From Clostridia bacterium (GTDB lineage Bacteria; Bacillota; Clostridia; Christensenellales; Borkfalkiaceae): a DNA stretch of 64,000 nt. How positions within the stretch are numbered: position 1 is the first letter of the stretch; each line of letters starts with the position of its first letter. A program made the position numbers and the translations under genes. The notes beneath the pieces were generated by a model. The model did not search any database and was not told where the DNA came from. It was given only the letters and a program-made list of their open reading frames with translations. This document shows positions 53,771-62,473 of this stretch, piece by piece. The DNA lies in the NCBI GenBank assembly GCA_017463325.1, contig JAFTPK010000009.1, forward strand, positions 1 to 64,000. Direction: 5' to 3'.

Positions 53771-54724
53771 ATGATTATTGAAAAGGCAAATACCGAATAT
53801 AGCACGTGCCGTATTCCAACGCTGGTGACGACGGAGAGCGGAAGATTGCTTGCCTGCTACGAGTGTCGAAAAGACTATTCGGACTGGGCGGAAATCGACC
53901 TCAAAATCATCAAGAGCGACGACGGCGGAGAGAGCTGGCAAACGCTGCAAATTCTCAAAGGCGCAGGGAATACCCTAAACAATCCCGTTTTCATCGTTAA
54001 AAACGGCGTGGTGCATTTTTTGTATTGTAAAAATTACAAGCAGGCATTTTATTGTAAGAGTGAGGACGAGGGAGAAAGCTTTTCTTTCCCGCAGGAAATT
54101 TCCGATATTTTCATGGAAAAAGGGATTGCGTATACGGTGGTTGCCGTCGGTCCTTCGCATGGTATCGTGCATAACGGAAATTTACTTATCCCCGTTTGGT
54201 TTGCCTACGACGAAGAGGATTTAGAGGCTCATAAGCCGTCGTTTATTGCAACGATCTATTCCGAGGATGATGGGGCGAGTTGGAAAGTCGGCGAGTTTAT
54301 TGGCAAAGAGTTTTTTGCAAATCCGAGTGAGTGCAGCTTAGCCGTTAATAAAGAAAATCGGGTGGTCATGTCCATAAGGAATGAAAACGGAGATCATTTC
54401 CATTCGTTTAGAGGCTTTGCCGAGAGTGATACGGGCTACTCTAAGTGGACGAATATCGTCTTGCGTGAAAATATGCGTGATTGGATCTGTCAAGGCAGTA
54501 TGTACGCGTTGAACGAAAAATTATATCATTGTAATTGCGTAGGGGAAGCGCGCACGGAATTAACGCTAAAAATAAGCGAAGACAATTTTCAAAATTATCA
54601 AAGCATTTTAGTAGACGAAGTCGGTGGGTATTCGGATATCGTTGTCAAAGACGGTATAGCGTATATTTTATACGAACGCAATCCCAGAGAAGACGGCTTG
54701 TATTTCAAGAAAATAGCGTTATAA
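53771..54724 (+). CDS. Sialidase-like BNR-repeat protein (GH33-like), cytoplasmic
   Basis: 317 residues with a six-bladed propeller pattern. Opens with a CRIPTLVTTESGRLLACYE stretch equivalent to the (F/Y)RIP arginine-triad motif; Asp boxes are SDDGGESW (about 49), SEDEGESF (about 97) and SEDDGASW (about 165). A late tyrosine nucleophile may lie in VGGYSDIVV. No signal peptide, so it would act on imported sialosides rather than on host mucin directly, or on another substrate in this BNR family. Ends 48 bases before the broken lipoprotein gene. Confidence 0.82.
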   Translation: MIIEKANTEYSTCRIPTLVTTESGRLLACYECRKDYSDWAEIDLKIIKSDDGGESWQTLQILKGAGNTLNNPVFIVKNGVVHFLYCKNYKQAFYCKSEDEGESFSFPQEISDIFMEKGIAYTVVAVGPSHGIVHNGNLLIPVWFAYDEEDLEAHKPSFIATIYSEDDGASWKVGEFIGKEFFANPSECSLAVNKENRVVMSIRNENGDHFHSFRGFAESDTGYSKWTNIVLRENMRDWICQGSMYALNEKLYHCNCVGEARTELTLKISEDNFQNYQSILVDEVGGYSDIVVKDGIAYILYERNPREDGLYFKKIAL

Positions 54725-54772
54725 AAACGTAAAAATAAAACCAATAAAAACACATATAAGGAAGGTAGAAAA

Positions 54773-55081
54773 ATGAAGAACAGAGTAAAAAAAGTAATGG
54801 CATTGTCACTTGCGTTGATGACGCTGGGCGCAACGGCGGCTTGCGGTCCTCAAGGCGAAAACATCTACGGTGATACAACGATTTCCTATTTATACGTCGC
54901 AACGCGCGATTCGGGCTTAGGTACGGTCTGGCTGGACGAAATGGCGAAAAAATTTGAGGATAGATATGCCGAAACGTCTTTTGCCGAAGGCAAAATGGGC
55001 GTAAAGGTACTCAAAGAACCCGTTCGTTCGTTGACGGGCGCAGGTAGAATGGCTTGTCGAACCCGAATATACAGAAAGTAA
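54773..55081 (+). pseudogene. Truncated substrate-binding lipoprotein (N-terminal fragment)
   Basis: 102 codons. A lipoprotein signal with lipobox TAAC near residue 24 is followed by ISYLYVATRDSGLGTVWLDEM, which matches the start of the substrate-binding protein at 62555 (QLYVNVRDCGIGREFVYAL). Normal family length is over 450. Similarity stops near residue 85; the last codons are an out-of-frame reading of the next fragment. RBS AAGGAAGG is intact (54760-54767), so a short peptide may still be made. Confidence 0.85.
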
Positions 55082-55802
55082 ATCAGGGGAATCGGGGCAA
55101 GATAATTCACCGAGGTTTGAATTTGACGAAAATATGGACGCCATGGATTTCTCTGCTTTCCAAGCACAGGACAGCGAGTATTTGTCTAAGATTTACGCGG
55201 AACTTGGCAACGAGCAAAAGAGCAGGGAATGGAAAGAATATTCGGACTATATTAAGTCGCAAATGAACGCTTTGCTTTGGGACGAAGAGGACGGAACGTA
55301 TTACGATAGATTAGAAAGCGGAGCGTTTACGAAAGTATTAACGCCGTCGAGTTTCTTCCCTTTAATGGCAGGCGTGCCTAGTAAAGAGCAAGCGGCAAAA
55401 ATGGTAAAAACGCTTGTCAATCCCGACCTGCTTTGGACGAAACTTCCCTTAGCTACGGTAGCAAAGACCCACCCCATGTACGGAACGGATATGTGGAGAG
55501 GGGGAGTTTGGCTTAATCTCAATTATTTCATTATCAAGGGTTTGTATAAATACGGCTATAACGAAATCGCAGAGGAATTAAAAACGAAAACATTAGAGGC
55601 TGTGAATAAATGGTACAAAAAGACGGGCGCGATTTTTGAGTTTTTCGATTCTCGCGACGAAGTATATCCTTATGAATGTGAAAGAAAGGGAAAGCCGACG
55701 ACTCCGCCCGATTGGAGAAAACAAGTACATTCGATTGTAGACTTTAACTGGTCGTCTTGTTTTACGCTGATGTTTATTCAAGACGAATTGTATTTAGATT
55801 AA
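55035..55802 (+). pseudogene. C-terminal fragment of a GH63/trehalase-like glycoside hydrolase
   Basis: In the frame of base 55035 the sequence stays open to a stop at 55802 and reads WLVEPEYTESKSGESGQDN SPRF-like hydrolase text: the SGQDNSPRF motif, LLWDEEDGTYYDRLESG, MYGTDMWRGGVWLNLNYFIIKGL and VDFNWSSCFTLMFI are conserved in (alpha/alpha)6-barrel GH63-type enzymes. About 255 codons remain of a protein usually well over 500; the N-terminal part and the start are missing. ATG 55134 is internal and has no RBS. It is joined out of frame to the lipoprotein fragment. Confidence 0.85.
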
Positions 55803-55992
55803 GGAGTTCTAAACCCCTTGGCAAGTCCCTAACAAATGTCTTAACTTATAAAATTTTAAAGTGTTTAATCCATTTTTTCGTTCATTTGACCCCATTGCCC
55901 TTGAACGTGAACCCATAGGGCGAAAATTTTGAACCCATTTCACTTCAAAATGAACCCATTTTGAAATTGTATCAAAATTGGTTATCTAACAC
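55803..55992. repeat. Spacer with four helically phased GAACCCAT repeats
   Basis: GACCCCAT at 55888 and GAACCCAT at 55909, 55931 and 55952, spaced 21, 22 and 21 bases, two turns of DNA each. A small hairpin GCCCT...AGGGC (55897-55921) overlaps the second copy. No gene is seen. Confidence 0.7.
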
Positions 55993-56045
55993 AAAATCGG
56001 GTAATTTTAGGCAAAAAACAGCTTAAAATTGACCGATTTTTTTGT
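55993..56045 (+). terminator. Terminator downstream of the GH63 fragment
   Basis: Imperfect 20-bp stem (arms AAAATCGGGTAATTTTAGGC and GCTTAAAATTGACCGATTTT) with an 8-base loop and a T-run. It probably ended the ancestral sialic acid operon. Confidence 0.75.
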
Positions 56046-56165
56046 ATATTTGACGTGTTTATACAATCTCTTTTACAAGAAACACACAATTTTGTCCTGC
56101 TTTGGGGGACTTAAACGTCATTTCACGAATAAGATGTTATAGATAAAATTCACTTTTTAAAATTA

Positions 56166-56194
56166 TTGACAAAATTTGTAAAATATGCTATACT
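56166..56194 (+). promoter_or_regulatory. Promoter of the zinc-ribbon/propeller gene
   Basis: TTGACA (56166-56171), 17-base spacer, TATACT (56189-56194); RBS AAGGAG follows at 56202-56207. Confidence 0.8.
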
Positions 56195-56215
56195 GCATTT
56201 ACAAGGAGAAAAAGT

Positions 56216-57406
56216 ATGTATTGTCCTAAATGTTATCAAAAAATTACAGAAAATTATAATTTTTGTACGCAATGCGGCGCGTCGCTTTCCGATTTGAAGA
56301 AAATTGAAACGCCTGAGCCGTCGGGCGGAAATTTTTGGTTTGGCGTACTTAGCTTTTTAGAGCCTATCGTCGGCTTTATCTTCTTTGGGATGTGGAAAAA
56401 GAAACGCCCCAAAAGAGCGAAGGTTTGTGGAATTAACGCAATCGTAAGCGCGGCGCTTGCTCTCTTGTTGGGAATTGTTTTTGGCGTAATGTTTTGGCAA
56501 AAAATTTCAAAATATATCGTGCCTACCCGTAATGGCGCTGTTAAAATCGTGCAATATGCGCAAGACGCAGAAATTTGCTACGATGGGCAAACGAACGCAT
56601 TGATTGCGTGGAAAGAAAAGAAAGTAACGGTGTATGAGAGCGGAACGAAAAGGGTTTGGTTTACTTACGACTTTAAACAAACCGTTACGGCGGCGGACGC
56701 TTATAACGGCGTGCTTGCCGTGGGGTTTAGCAATTTGCAAACGCAAACGGGGGAAATTGTTCTGTACGATTTGACGACGGGGCAGAAGAGCGTTTCTTTT
56801 AAAACGGAAATTGCCGTGAGTGAAATGGTGGTGACGGACGGAAAGCTCGTTTATTGTGATGACGATCAATGGTGTCAAATTTGGGCGTATGATTTTAATA
56901 CGCGACAAACAAGCACGGTGATGAATTCTATTTACGTCCCTGCGCTTGCAATTAATCACGAAGATAGAATTTTGTATGCTGTGGAACGATATATTTCAAG
57001 CTGTAGGCTCTACTATATTTCGTTGGATACCTTTTCGGCGGTTTCGCATACGGAATTTGGTGAATACCAATACAATGCTCACGGCGTGTATTTCGACGGG
57101 AAAAATACCCACGCGTTCGGGTGTACCTTTGACGGAATTACAGGCGAGAAAATTTCCGAAACGGGACTTTCCGTAACGGTGAAAGACGAAGATAGCTTGT
57201 ATTGGCGCGCCTTATATCATAATGATTTCTACGAGCTTTGGGATACGGAAGACGGGGAAACGGTGGTGTACGATTTGGCGAAAAAGAGGGTCGTGGCAAA
57301 ATTGGGCATTGAAATTGAGAAGGTATATCCGCTACTTAGCGGCGATTTGCTTGCCGTTTGCGATGGCGGAAAAGTGGCGATTATTGAAATGGGGAAAATC
57401 GTATAA
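56216..57406 (+). CDS. Zinc-ribbon membrane protein with beta-propeller-like domain
   Basis: 396 residues. Residues 1-24 form a zinc ribbon (CPKCYQKI...CTQCGASL). Two membrane segments lie at about 42-62 and 72-96, separated by the basic loop KKKRPKRAK. The rest (about 105-396) is beta-rich, with repeating phrases such as GVLAVGFSNLQTQTGEIVLYD, LVYCDDDQWCQIWAYD and YELWDTEDGETVVYD, like a WD40/PQQ-type propeller on the outer face. Function unknown. Zinc-ribbon plus membrane segments is common in Firmicutes sensor or scaffold proteins. Confidence 0.7.
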   Translation: MYCPKCYQKITENYNFCTQCGASLSDLKKIETPEPSGGNFWFGVLSFLEPIVGFIFFGMWKKKRPKRAKVCGINAIVSAALALLLGIVFGVMFWQKISKYIVPTRNGAVKIVQYAQDAEICYDGQTNALIAWKEKKVTVYESGTKRVWFTYDFKQTVTAADAYNGVLAVGFSNLQTQTGEIVLYDLTTGQKSVSFKTEIAVSEMVVTDGKLVYCDDDQWCQIWAYDFNTRQTSTVMNSIYVPALAINHEDRILYAVERYISSCRLYYISLDTFSAVSHTEFGEYQYNAHGVYFDGKNTHAFGCTFDGITGEKISETGLSVTVKDEDSLYWRALYHNDFYELWDTEDGETVVYDLAKKRVVAKLGIEIEKVYPLLSGDLLAVCDGGKVAIIEMGKIV

Positions 57407-57414
57407 CGGAACGG

Positions 57415-57535
57415 ATTGCGCGGACAATAGAGTTTGTTGGGCAAAAGCGCAAAGGGCAGTACCGCACGGGCGAAAATGCTTAAAAAGGACGGGTACGACG
57501 AAAAATTCTTTTTAGCGGAGCTGTTCCACGATTAA
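57415..57535 (+). pseudogene. Frameshifted gene remnant
   Basis: Frame 1 reads TIEFVGQKRKGQYRTGENA then stops at 57481; the adjacent frame continues LKKDGYDEKFFLAELFHD and stops at 57533-57535. The two parts join naturally if one base near 57479 is removed, so this looks like the conserved tail of a protein broken by a single insertion. I do not recognise the family. Confidence 0.45.
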
Positions 57536-57549
57536 AATGTTATAAATAA

Positions 57550-57592
57550 AAAATCCGCCTTTTCGGTTACTTTCAACCAAGGCGGATTTTTC
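57550..57592. terminator. Probable bidirectional terminator
   Basis: AAATCCGCCTT / AAGGCGGATTT with A-run before and T-run after; works in either direction between the propeller gene region (+) and the second AraC gene (-). Confidence 0.75.
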
Positions 57593-57796
57593 TATTATAG
57601 ATATTAAAGATTAAAGACAGCCAAATCCATTTACTCTTTCATAACGCTGTTAGGGAAGTAGGTACAGACTCTATCAACTAATCTTTCAGGGCTGTTACCT
57701 ATTCACAATATCAGATCGAATGTATTGCGCAGGAAGTACCGTGTGGCTTTTGGGTACGTAGAGCCTATTGGAAAGCGTTGTTTTTGTTTGTGTTCG
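57593..57796. other. Spacer with possible minus-strand coding debris
   Basis: No intact gene. The minus strand contains short tails NSPERLVDRVCTYFPNSVMKE (stop at 57631-57633) and RLYVPKSHTVLPAQYIRSD in different frames, resembling a decayed transposase or similar protein. The assignment is weak. Confidence 0.3.
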
Positions 57797-58594
57797 CTAA
57801 GGGGTGGGTGAGCGTTTGACGTAATCGAGTAAAGGGGAATGACCGTAAAACCGTAAATACGTACGGTAAAAAGTCGAATAGTTTTCATACGCGCAACGCT
57901 CCGCCGTTTTTACGGGGGATAAGCCTTCGTGCAACAACCGCTTTGCATAAGCGGTTTTTTTCTTGTCGATCAAATATTTTACGGTGACGCCTAGTTTTTG
58001 CGAAACGATATGCTGTACGCTAGATTCGGAAATAAAAAGTGCTTTGGCAATACTTCGCGCGGAAATCGGCTGCGTAAGGTTTTTATTGAGGAAATTGATG
58101 ATCTCCGAAAGCTTGTTACTGATGATCTCCGTCTTTTCGGGTTTTAAATATTTCAAGCTGATCAAAAGACTTTTCAGCGAGGCGTTGAAGAAGGCTTCCA
58201 TGTCTTGATCGCTGTAATGAAGGTCATATTCCGCGCGCAAAAGATTGTTGAAGAGAGTATCTAAAAAATCGTTGGGTTTTAAAGAATAATAGGAATATAC
58301 CTGTGGCGCCTCTTGGGGGGAAAAGCCGAAATCCTTTGGGGCTAAGTGAAGGCAAAAACGCTCGTACCGAGAAAAGGAATGGTGATTGACGAAATGAAAA
58401 GAGCCTGCGGGAATGTATAAAAGAGTGTGCGGCTTTAACCGTATCACGGTATCGTCTACGATACATTCCGCGTCGCCGTCAAGAAAATATAAAATTTCGT
58501 CCTGATCGTGCACGTGTCTTCCTTTGTCGCAGGCAGGCTCTGAATAAAAGACGTCGTAATTGTAATGAGATTTGTTAAAGAAATAGTTTTTCAT
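57797..58594 (-). CDS. AraC-family regulator with N-terminal cupin
   Basis: 265 residues. Cupin-type sugar-sensing domain with GRHVHDQDEILYFLDGDAECIV (about 26-47), then two helix-turn-helix motifs at the C-terminal end (ISARSIAKALFISESSVQHIVSQ and LSPVKTAERCAYENYSTFYRTYLR). Divergent from the GH2 gene and probably its regulator. ATG at 58594 has no recognisable RBS: upstream on the minus strand is CTATAGTATACTGTAAACC, which is the end of a MITE-like element, so expression may be impaired or leaderless. Confidence 0.85.
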   Translation of the reverse strand: MKNYFFNKSHYNYDVFYSEPACDKGRHVHDQDEILYFLDGDAECIVDDTVIRLKPHTLLYIPAGSFHFVNHHSFSRYERFCLHLAPKDFGFSPQEAPQVYSYYSLKPNDFLDTLFNNLLRAEYDLHYSDQDMEAFFNASLKSLLISLKYLKPEKTEIISNKLSEIINFLNKNLTQPISARSIAKALFISESSVQHIVSQKLGVTVKYLIDKKKTAYAKRLLHEGLSPVKTAERCAYENYSTFYRTYLRFYGHSPLLDYVKRSPTP

Positions 58595-58603
58595 GGTTTA
58601 CAG

Positions 58604-58883
58604 TATACTATAGGGGAATAAAACGAACCCGCCACAAAAGCGTCTTTTTGGCTCTTTTATTCTCGTCGTCATGATAATACGGCAAGTATTATTGCTTCCT
58701 CCTCGCAAAAAATAACTCAAAAATACACCTTTTGTGGTGCGAAGCAATTTTCAGCAGCCGAATTTTAGCGATAGTCAAGGCGAAAGCCGCAGTTAAACCT
58801 GTGTGGTTTATCAAGGCTTTGGACGAAGAATAGCGCAAAATTCGGTGCTCAAAATCGGGTTTTGCTTATTTCCCTATAGTATA
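58604..58883. mobile_element. MITE-like non-coding element, about 280 bp
   Basis: Terminal inverted repeats: TATACTATAGGGGAATA (58604-58620) and its complement at 58867-58883 with one mismatch; similarity continues to about 28 bp with further mismatches, ending AACCCG. Internal inverted pairs: CCACAAAAG / CTTTTGTGG and CCGAATTTTaGCG / GCGCAAAATTCGG. No transposase gene inside. Ends in TA suggest an IS630/Tc1-type origin, but no clear target duplication is visible. Confidence 0.65.
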
Positions 58884-58929
58884 ACAAATATTTGCAGAAA
58901 TTGCAATCATTTTTTAGAAAAATTTGCAA

Positions 58930-58958
58930 TTGATTTTCAAAATCAACTATGTTATACT
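58930..58958 (+). promoter_or_regulatory. GH2 gene promoter with overlapping operator palindrome
   Basis: TTGATT (58930-58935), 17-base spacer, TATACT (58953-58958). A perfect 17-base palindrome TTGATTTTCAAAATCAA (58930-58946) covers the -35 and spacer. TTGCAAT direct repeats lie just upstream (58901-58931). Confidence 0.75.
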
Positions 58959-58991
58959 ATTAATATAATGAAACGTGGAGAGGAAAAAGAT

Positions 58992-61394
58992 ATGATCACG
59001 GCGAGAAAAAGTGTTGTAAAAATAAAAACGGAGGGGCTTAGCGGCGGCTTAGAGTTTTTGTTGAAAGCGGAAACGGACATAAAAAGTGTGGCTTTAACAA
59101 TAAAGGAGAGTGGAACGGGGCGTTGCTTTGAATACTGTTTTCAAGGCGGCGGGAAAGAGCTGCGAGAGCATATTAAAATAGAGGCGCCGTTAGCTTGGTC
59201 TTTGCAAACCCCCAACCTCTATCGCTATTCTTTTCAGGCGACGTACTGTGATGGCGAGCAGGAGGCGGGAGAGAGCGTGTTTGGTATACGGACGCTTGCG
59301 ACCGATCGGAAAAATTTCTATTTAAACGGAGAGAAAATTTTTATTCGCGGCTATATACGCGGGGCGCGTGCGCACGACCATTCTAATTGCGGTCGGTTAA
59401 CGGAAGAGGAGTTTTATCGGAAAAATATCTTACAGGCAAAAAAATACGGCTTTAATTATATTCGTTTTCATTCCACGGTGCCGCCGCGTGCCCTCTTTAA
59501 GGCCGCGGACGAGCTTGGAATGTTGATCCATATTGAGTTCCGTTCGCCCGTAGACGAGTACAATAATTTGGAAGAAATGCTCTTTGCTAAGCACGATTTG
59601 GTAAGCGACCGTTTTATTCAAACGACGATAGACGAGCTGTACGATCACCCCTCTTTGGCGGTGTATTGTATCGGCAACGAATTGAAATCGGTAGCTGCCC
59701 CCGAGCGGATCGTGGAAATAGGCGCGTTCATTAAGAAAACGGACGGGAGTAGACTGTTCGTAGACACCTGCGCGTGGGGAAAACCGAATCGGGCGAATAT
59801 TGATTTTGACGTGCAGCATATGGGCTACTATTTCCCCTACGGAAAACACGCCGCCATGTACGAGGATCTGGCAAGTCTGCATACCTATTCGGAGTTTTTG
59901 GAAAAGCAAGGGGAGGGGGACGCGTTGAACGTACCTCTGGTGGCGCACGAGGTGTGTCATTATACGGCGCTTAGGGATTTTTCAGCGTTAAAGGCAAAGT
60001 TTGAAAAGCATCAAACGCCGCCGCCTTGGTGGATCGACGAAGAATTGAAAATGATCAAAGCAAAGGGCTTTGAAAAGGAATATGACGAAATGTACAGGGC
60101 GAGTAAAGACTTTCAGATTAAGTGCTGGAAGGTCGCTTTGGAGGAGTTGAGAAGAAGTCGCCTGCTGGGGGGATTTCACTTTTTACAGTTCGCCGATACG
60201 GACGTGTACGAAAACTCCAACGGTGTCGTTGATTGTTTTGACGACGACACGGTGGTAACGGAAAAGGAATTTTTACGTTTTAACGGCGATCGGGTGCTGA
60301 CGGCAAAGCTGAAAGAACGGTTACTGTATGCAGGGGAAGAATTGTCGATTCCCGTCTATCTTTCCGACTACGCCGCAGACGATTTTTCTGCGGCGAACCT
60401 TTCCTATGCCTTTAAGGACGGGGACGGGCGTACGTACGCGGAGGGGGAACAGACGGTGACGTGGCAAGGGAAAGGAGTACACACGCTTGGAATGGTAAAC
60501 GCAACCCTGCCCCCTTCAAATATGGCAAAAAGGCTTTGTTTGGAGCTTACGCTTTCGGTGGGTGAACGGGTGCTTTGTGAAAACGAATATTCTCTTTGGA
60601 CTTATCCCAAGACGGAAACGGACGGGTATCGTGAGTTTTGCAACTTTGAAAAAGAGAACGCTTTGATTACGGACGACGCGGAAAAGGCTCTCCTCGCCTT
60701 GGAAGAGGGAAAGCGCGTTTGCTTGGTCTACCGTAGTCCTTGGACGAGGCATTTGAAAGATAAAAAGATGAAAAATCCCAAGTACGCGTTTAAGGCGACG
60801 TGGAATCGGTTCAAGCCCGTGATTTGGGATCGGGGCACGAATTACGGTGGTCTTTGCGAGGCGGCGCTGTTGAAAAAATACGGCTTTGAAACGGGGCGAT
60901 ATTACGATTTCAATTATTCCAAGATTACGGAGGATTGCGATAAGATTATTTTGGACGATTTTCCCGCGCAGGTTCGTTCGCTTGTGAGCGGAACGGATAA
61001 AAACGTGCGCGACCGTTTCGACGCGTATAGCCATTCCTTTAACCTGCCCGAATTGCAGTACGATAGGACGCTGCGGCGATTTTCCTATCTGTTCGAGGTA
61101 AAGGTGGGAAAAGGGAGCTTGCTTGTTTGCGGATTTAATTTGACGGGGTTGGACGAGCGGGAGCCTTCTTCCGTGTGTATGGCGAACTGTATCAAGGCTT
61201 ATCTCCTCTCCGAGGATTTCCACCCGAACGGCGCGCTTGCGTTGGAGGAATTGCGGGTTTATCTTCAAGATTGCGCGCAATTCCCTGTGAAAGAACGTAT
61301 GATGACACAATTTTGGGAATTGGACGATACGCCCGTGGAAAGTAGGGAATACTGGTTGGAGTCGAGGGCGTATTTAACGGGGGCTAAATTATAG
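58992..61394 (+). CDS. Glycoside hydrolase family 2 protein
   Basis: 800 residues from ATG 58992 (GGAGAGGA at 58977-58984); ATG 58968 is too near the transcription start. No signal peptide, so cytoplasmic. Residues 1-105 match the end of a GH2 sandwich domain (SLQTPNLYRYSFQATYCDGE), shorter than the usual N-terminal part because the sugar-binding jelly roll seems to be missing. The barrel starts FYLNGEKIFIRGYIRGARAHDH; acid/base is Glu in AVYCIGNELKS (near residue 233) and the nucleophile is probably Glu in PLVAHEVCHYTA (near residue 320). Substrate is unknown. Carbohydrate-utilisation context fits with the AraC genes on both sides and the binding protein downstream. Confidence 0.85.
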   Translation: MITARKSVVKIKTEGLSGGLEFLLKAETDIKSVALTIKESGTGRCFEYCFQGGGKELREHIKIEAPLAWSLQTPNLYRYSFQATYCDGEQEAGESVFGIRTLATDRKNFYLNGEKIFIRGYIRGARAHDHSNCGRLTEEEFYRKNILQAKKYGFNYIRFHSTVPPRALFKAADELGMLIHIEFRSPVDEYNNLEEMLFAKHDLVSDRFIQTTIDELYDHPSLAVYCIGNELKSVAAPERIVEIGAFIKKTDGSRLFVDTCAWGKPNRANIDFDVQHMGYYFPYGKHAAMYEDLASLHTYSEFLEKQGEGDALNVPLVAHEVCHYTALRDFSALKAKFEKHQTPPPWWIDEELKMIKAKGFEKEYDEMYRASKDFQIKCWKVALEELRRSRLLGGFHFLQFADTDVYENSNGVVDCFDDDTVVTEKEFLRFNGDRVLTAKLKERLLYAGEELSIPVYLSDYAADDFSAANLSYAFKDGDGRTYAEGEQTVTWQGKGVHTLGMVNATLPPSNMAKRLCLELTLSVGERVLCENEYSLWTYPKTETDGYREFCNFEKENALITDDAEKALLALEEGKRVCLVYRSPWTRHLKDKKMKNPKYAFKATWNRFKPVIWDRGTNYGGLCEAALLKKYGFETGRYYDFNYSKITEDCDKIILDDFPAQVRSLVSGTDKNVRDRFDAYSHSFNLPELQYDRTLRRFSYLFEVKVGKGSLLVCGFNLTGLDEREPSSVCMANCIKAYLLSEDFHPNGALALEELRVYLQDCAQFPVKERMMTQFWELDDTPVESREYWLESRAYLTGAKL

Positions 61395-61519
61395 AAAAAT
61401 TTTAAAATAGTTTAAATTTCCCCCAGTAATCGTAAAAAATACTCCCATAGCCAAAAAGAGGAGGCGTGGTATAATATTGATAAGAGGATTAGTGAAAAAT
61501 GAATAGGGGGGAGGATAGT

Positions 61520-62401
61520 ATGAACGGCCAGTATTTATCGGGGATCACGAATATCGCGTCCTACGAGGGGATTGCCGTTGTGGAATCCGCGAATATAAAC
61601 AATCAATTGCACTATCACAAATTCATAGAGATCGTGTATTTCGATAAGGGGAGCGGCTATCATACCTTTGATGGCAATAAACAGAGGGTGAGCGCGGGCG
61701 ACTTATATGTGATCAATCCCTTTATTTCCCATGAATTTCAAGCGGACGAGGAGGGCGTTCTTCGCGTGATCAACATTATGTTTTACGCGGATTTTTTTGA
61801 TTTGAACGTCGAGGCGAACTCTTTTATCGAGAACGTATATAAGGTGCTCTTTGGGACGGAGCTGAAAGAATCTAAGCGGGTAAACGTCATTCATTTGCGC
61901 GGAGAGCGTCAGCAAAGCTTTGGAGAGATGTTCCACGCTATGTTAAAGGAATTCCAAGACAAATCGGACGGATATTTAAAGGTACTGCATAATCAGCTTT
62001 CCATTTTATTGATTTCCCTCTTCCGCGACTACGTGAGTGAAACGAGTAAGCTTGGCTTGACCGTCTTTCAGAAAAATCGCGTGGAGAGTGCGATCAAGTA
62101 TTTGGACGCTCATTTTACGCAAAACGTGAACGTAGATACGATTGCAAAAAAAATAGGTTTTTGTTCGCTGTATTTTAATCACCTTTTTAAGGTGTATACA
62201 GGAACTACGATCCCGCAGTATATAAAAAATAAGCGCTTAGAGCACGCCTGTCGGCTTTTAGAACAGACGGATAAAAGCGTAGAGCAAATATGCTATGACG
62301 TTGGGTATAGCGATATCAAGCACTTTTATAAAATATTCCGCACGCATAAGAAGATGACACCGGGGGAATATCGGAAAAAATCGGGCTTTTACATTGTGTA
62401 A
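61520..62401 (+). CDS. AraC-family regulator
   Basis: 293 residues from ATG 61520, six bases after GGGGGGAGG (61505-61513); ATG 61499 is an alternative. Cupin domain with LHYHKFIEIVYFDKGSGYHTF (about 29-49) and two C-terminal helix-turn-helix motifs (VDTIAKKIGFCSLYFNHLFKVYTG and VEQICYDVGYSDIKHFYKIFRT). Upstream TATAAT (61470-61475) has no good -35. It lies between GH2 and the binding-protein gene, both plausible targets. Confidence 0.88.
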   Translation: MNGQYLSGITNIASYEGIAVVESANINNQLHYHKFIEIVYFDKGSGYHTFDGNKQRVSAGDLYVINPFISHEFQADEEGVLRVINIMFYADFFDLNVEANSFIENVYKVLFGTELKESKRVNVIHLRGERQQSFGEMFHAMLKEFQDKSDGYLKVLHNQLSILLISLFRDYVSETSKLGLTVFQKNRVESAIKYLDAHFTQNVNVDTIAKKIGFCSLYFNHLFKVYTGTTIPQYIKNKRLEHACRLLEQTDKSVEQICYDVGYSDIKHFYKIFRTHKKMTPGEYRKKSGFYIV

Positions 62402-62473
62402 AAAACAGGGAAAAAATAAAGGTAAAAACTCCCGATTATAAAATTACCACCCAAACTATTTAAATACCTCCCC

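Noticed and set aside
55134..55802. Intact 222-residue glycosidase gene
   Set aside because: The frame is open upstream of ATG 55134 with conserved hydrolase motifs, there is no RBS, and the family is much longer; it is a fragment.
55888..55959. Degenerate CRISPR array
   Set aside because: Repeats are only eight bases and spacers 13-14; no cas genes are in the window.
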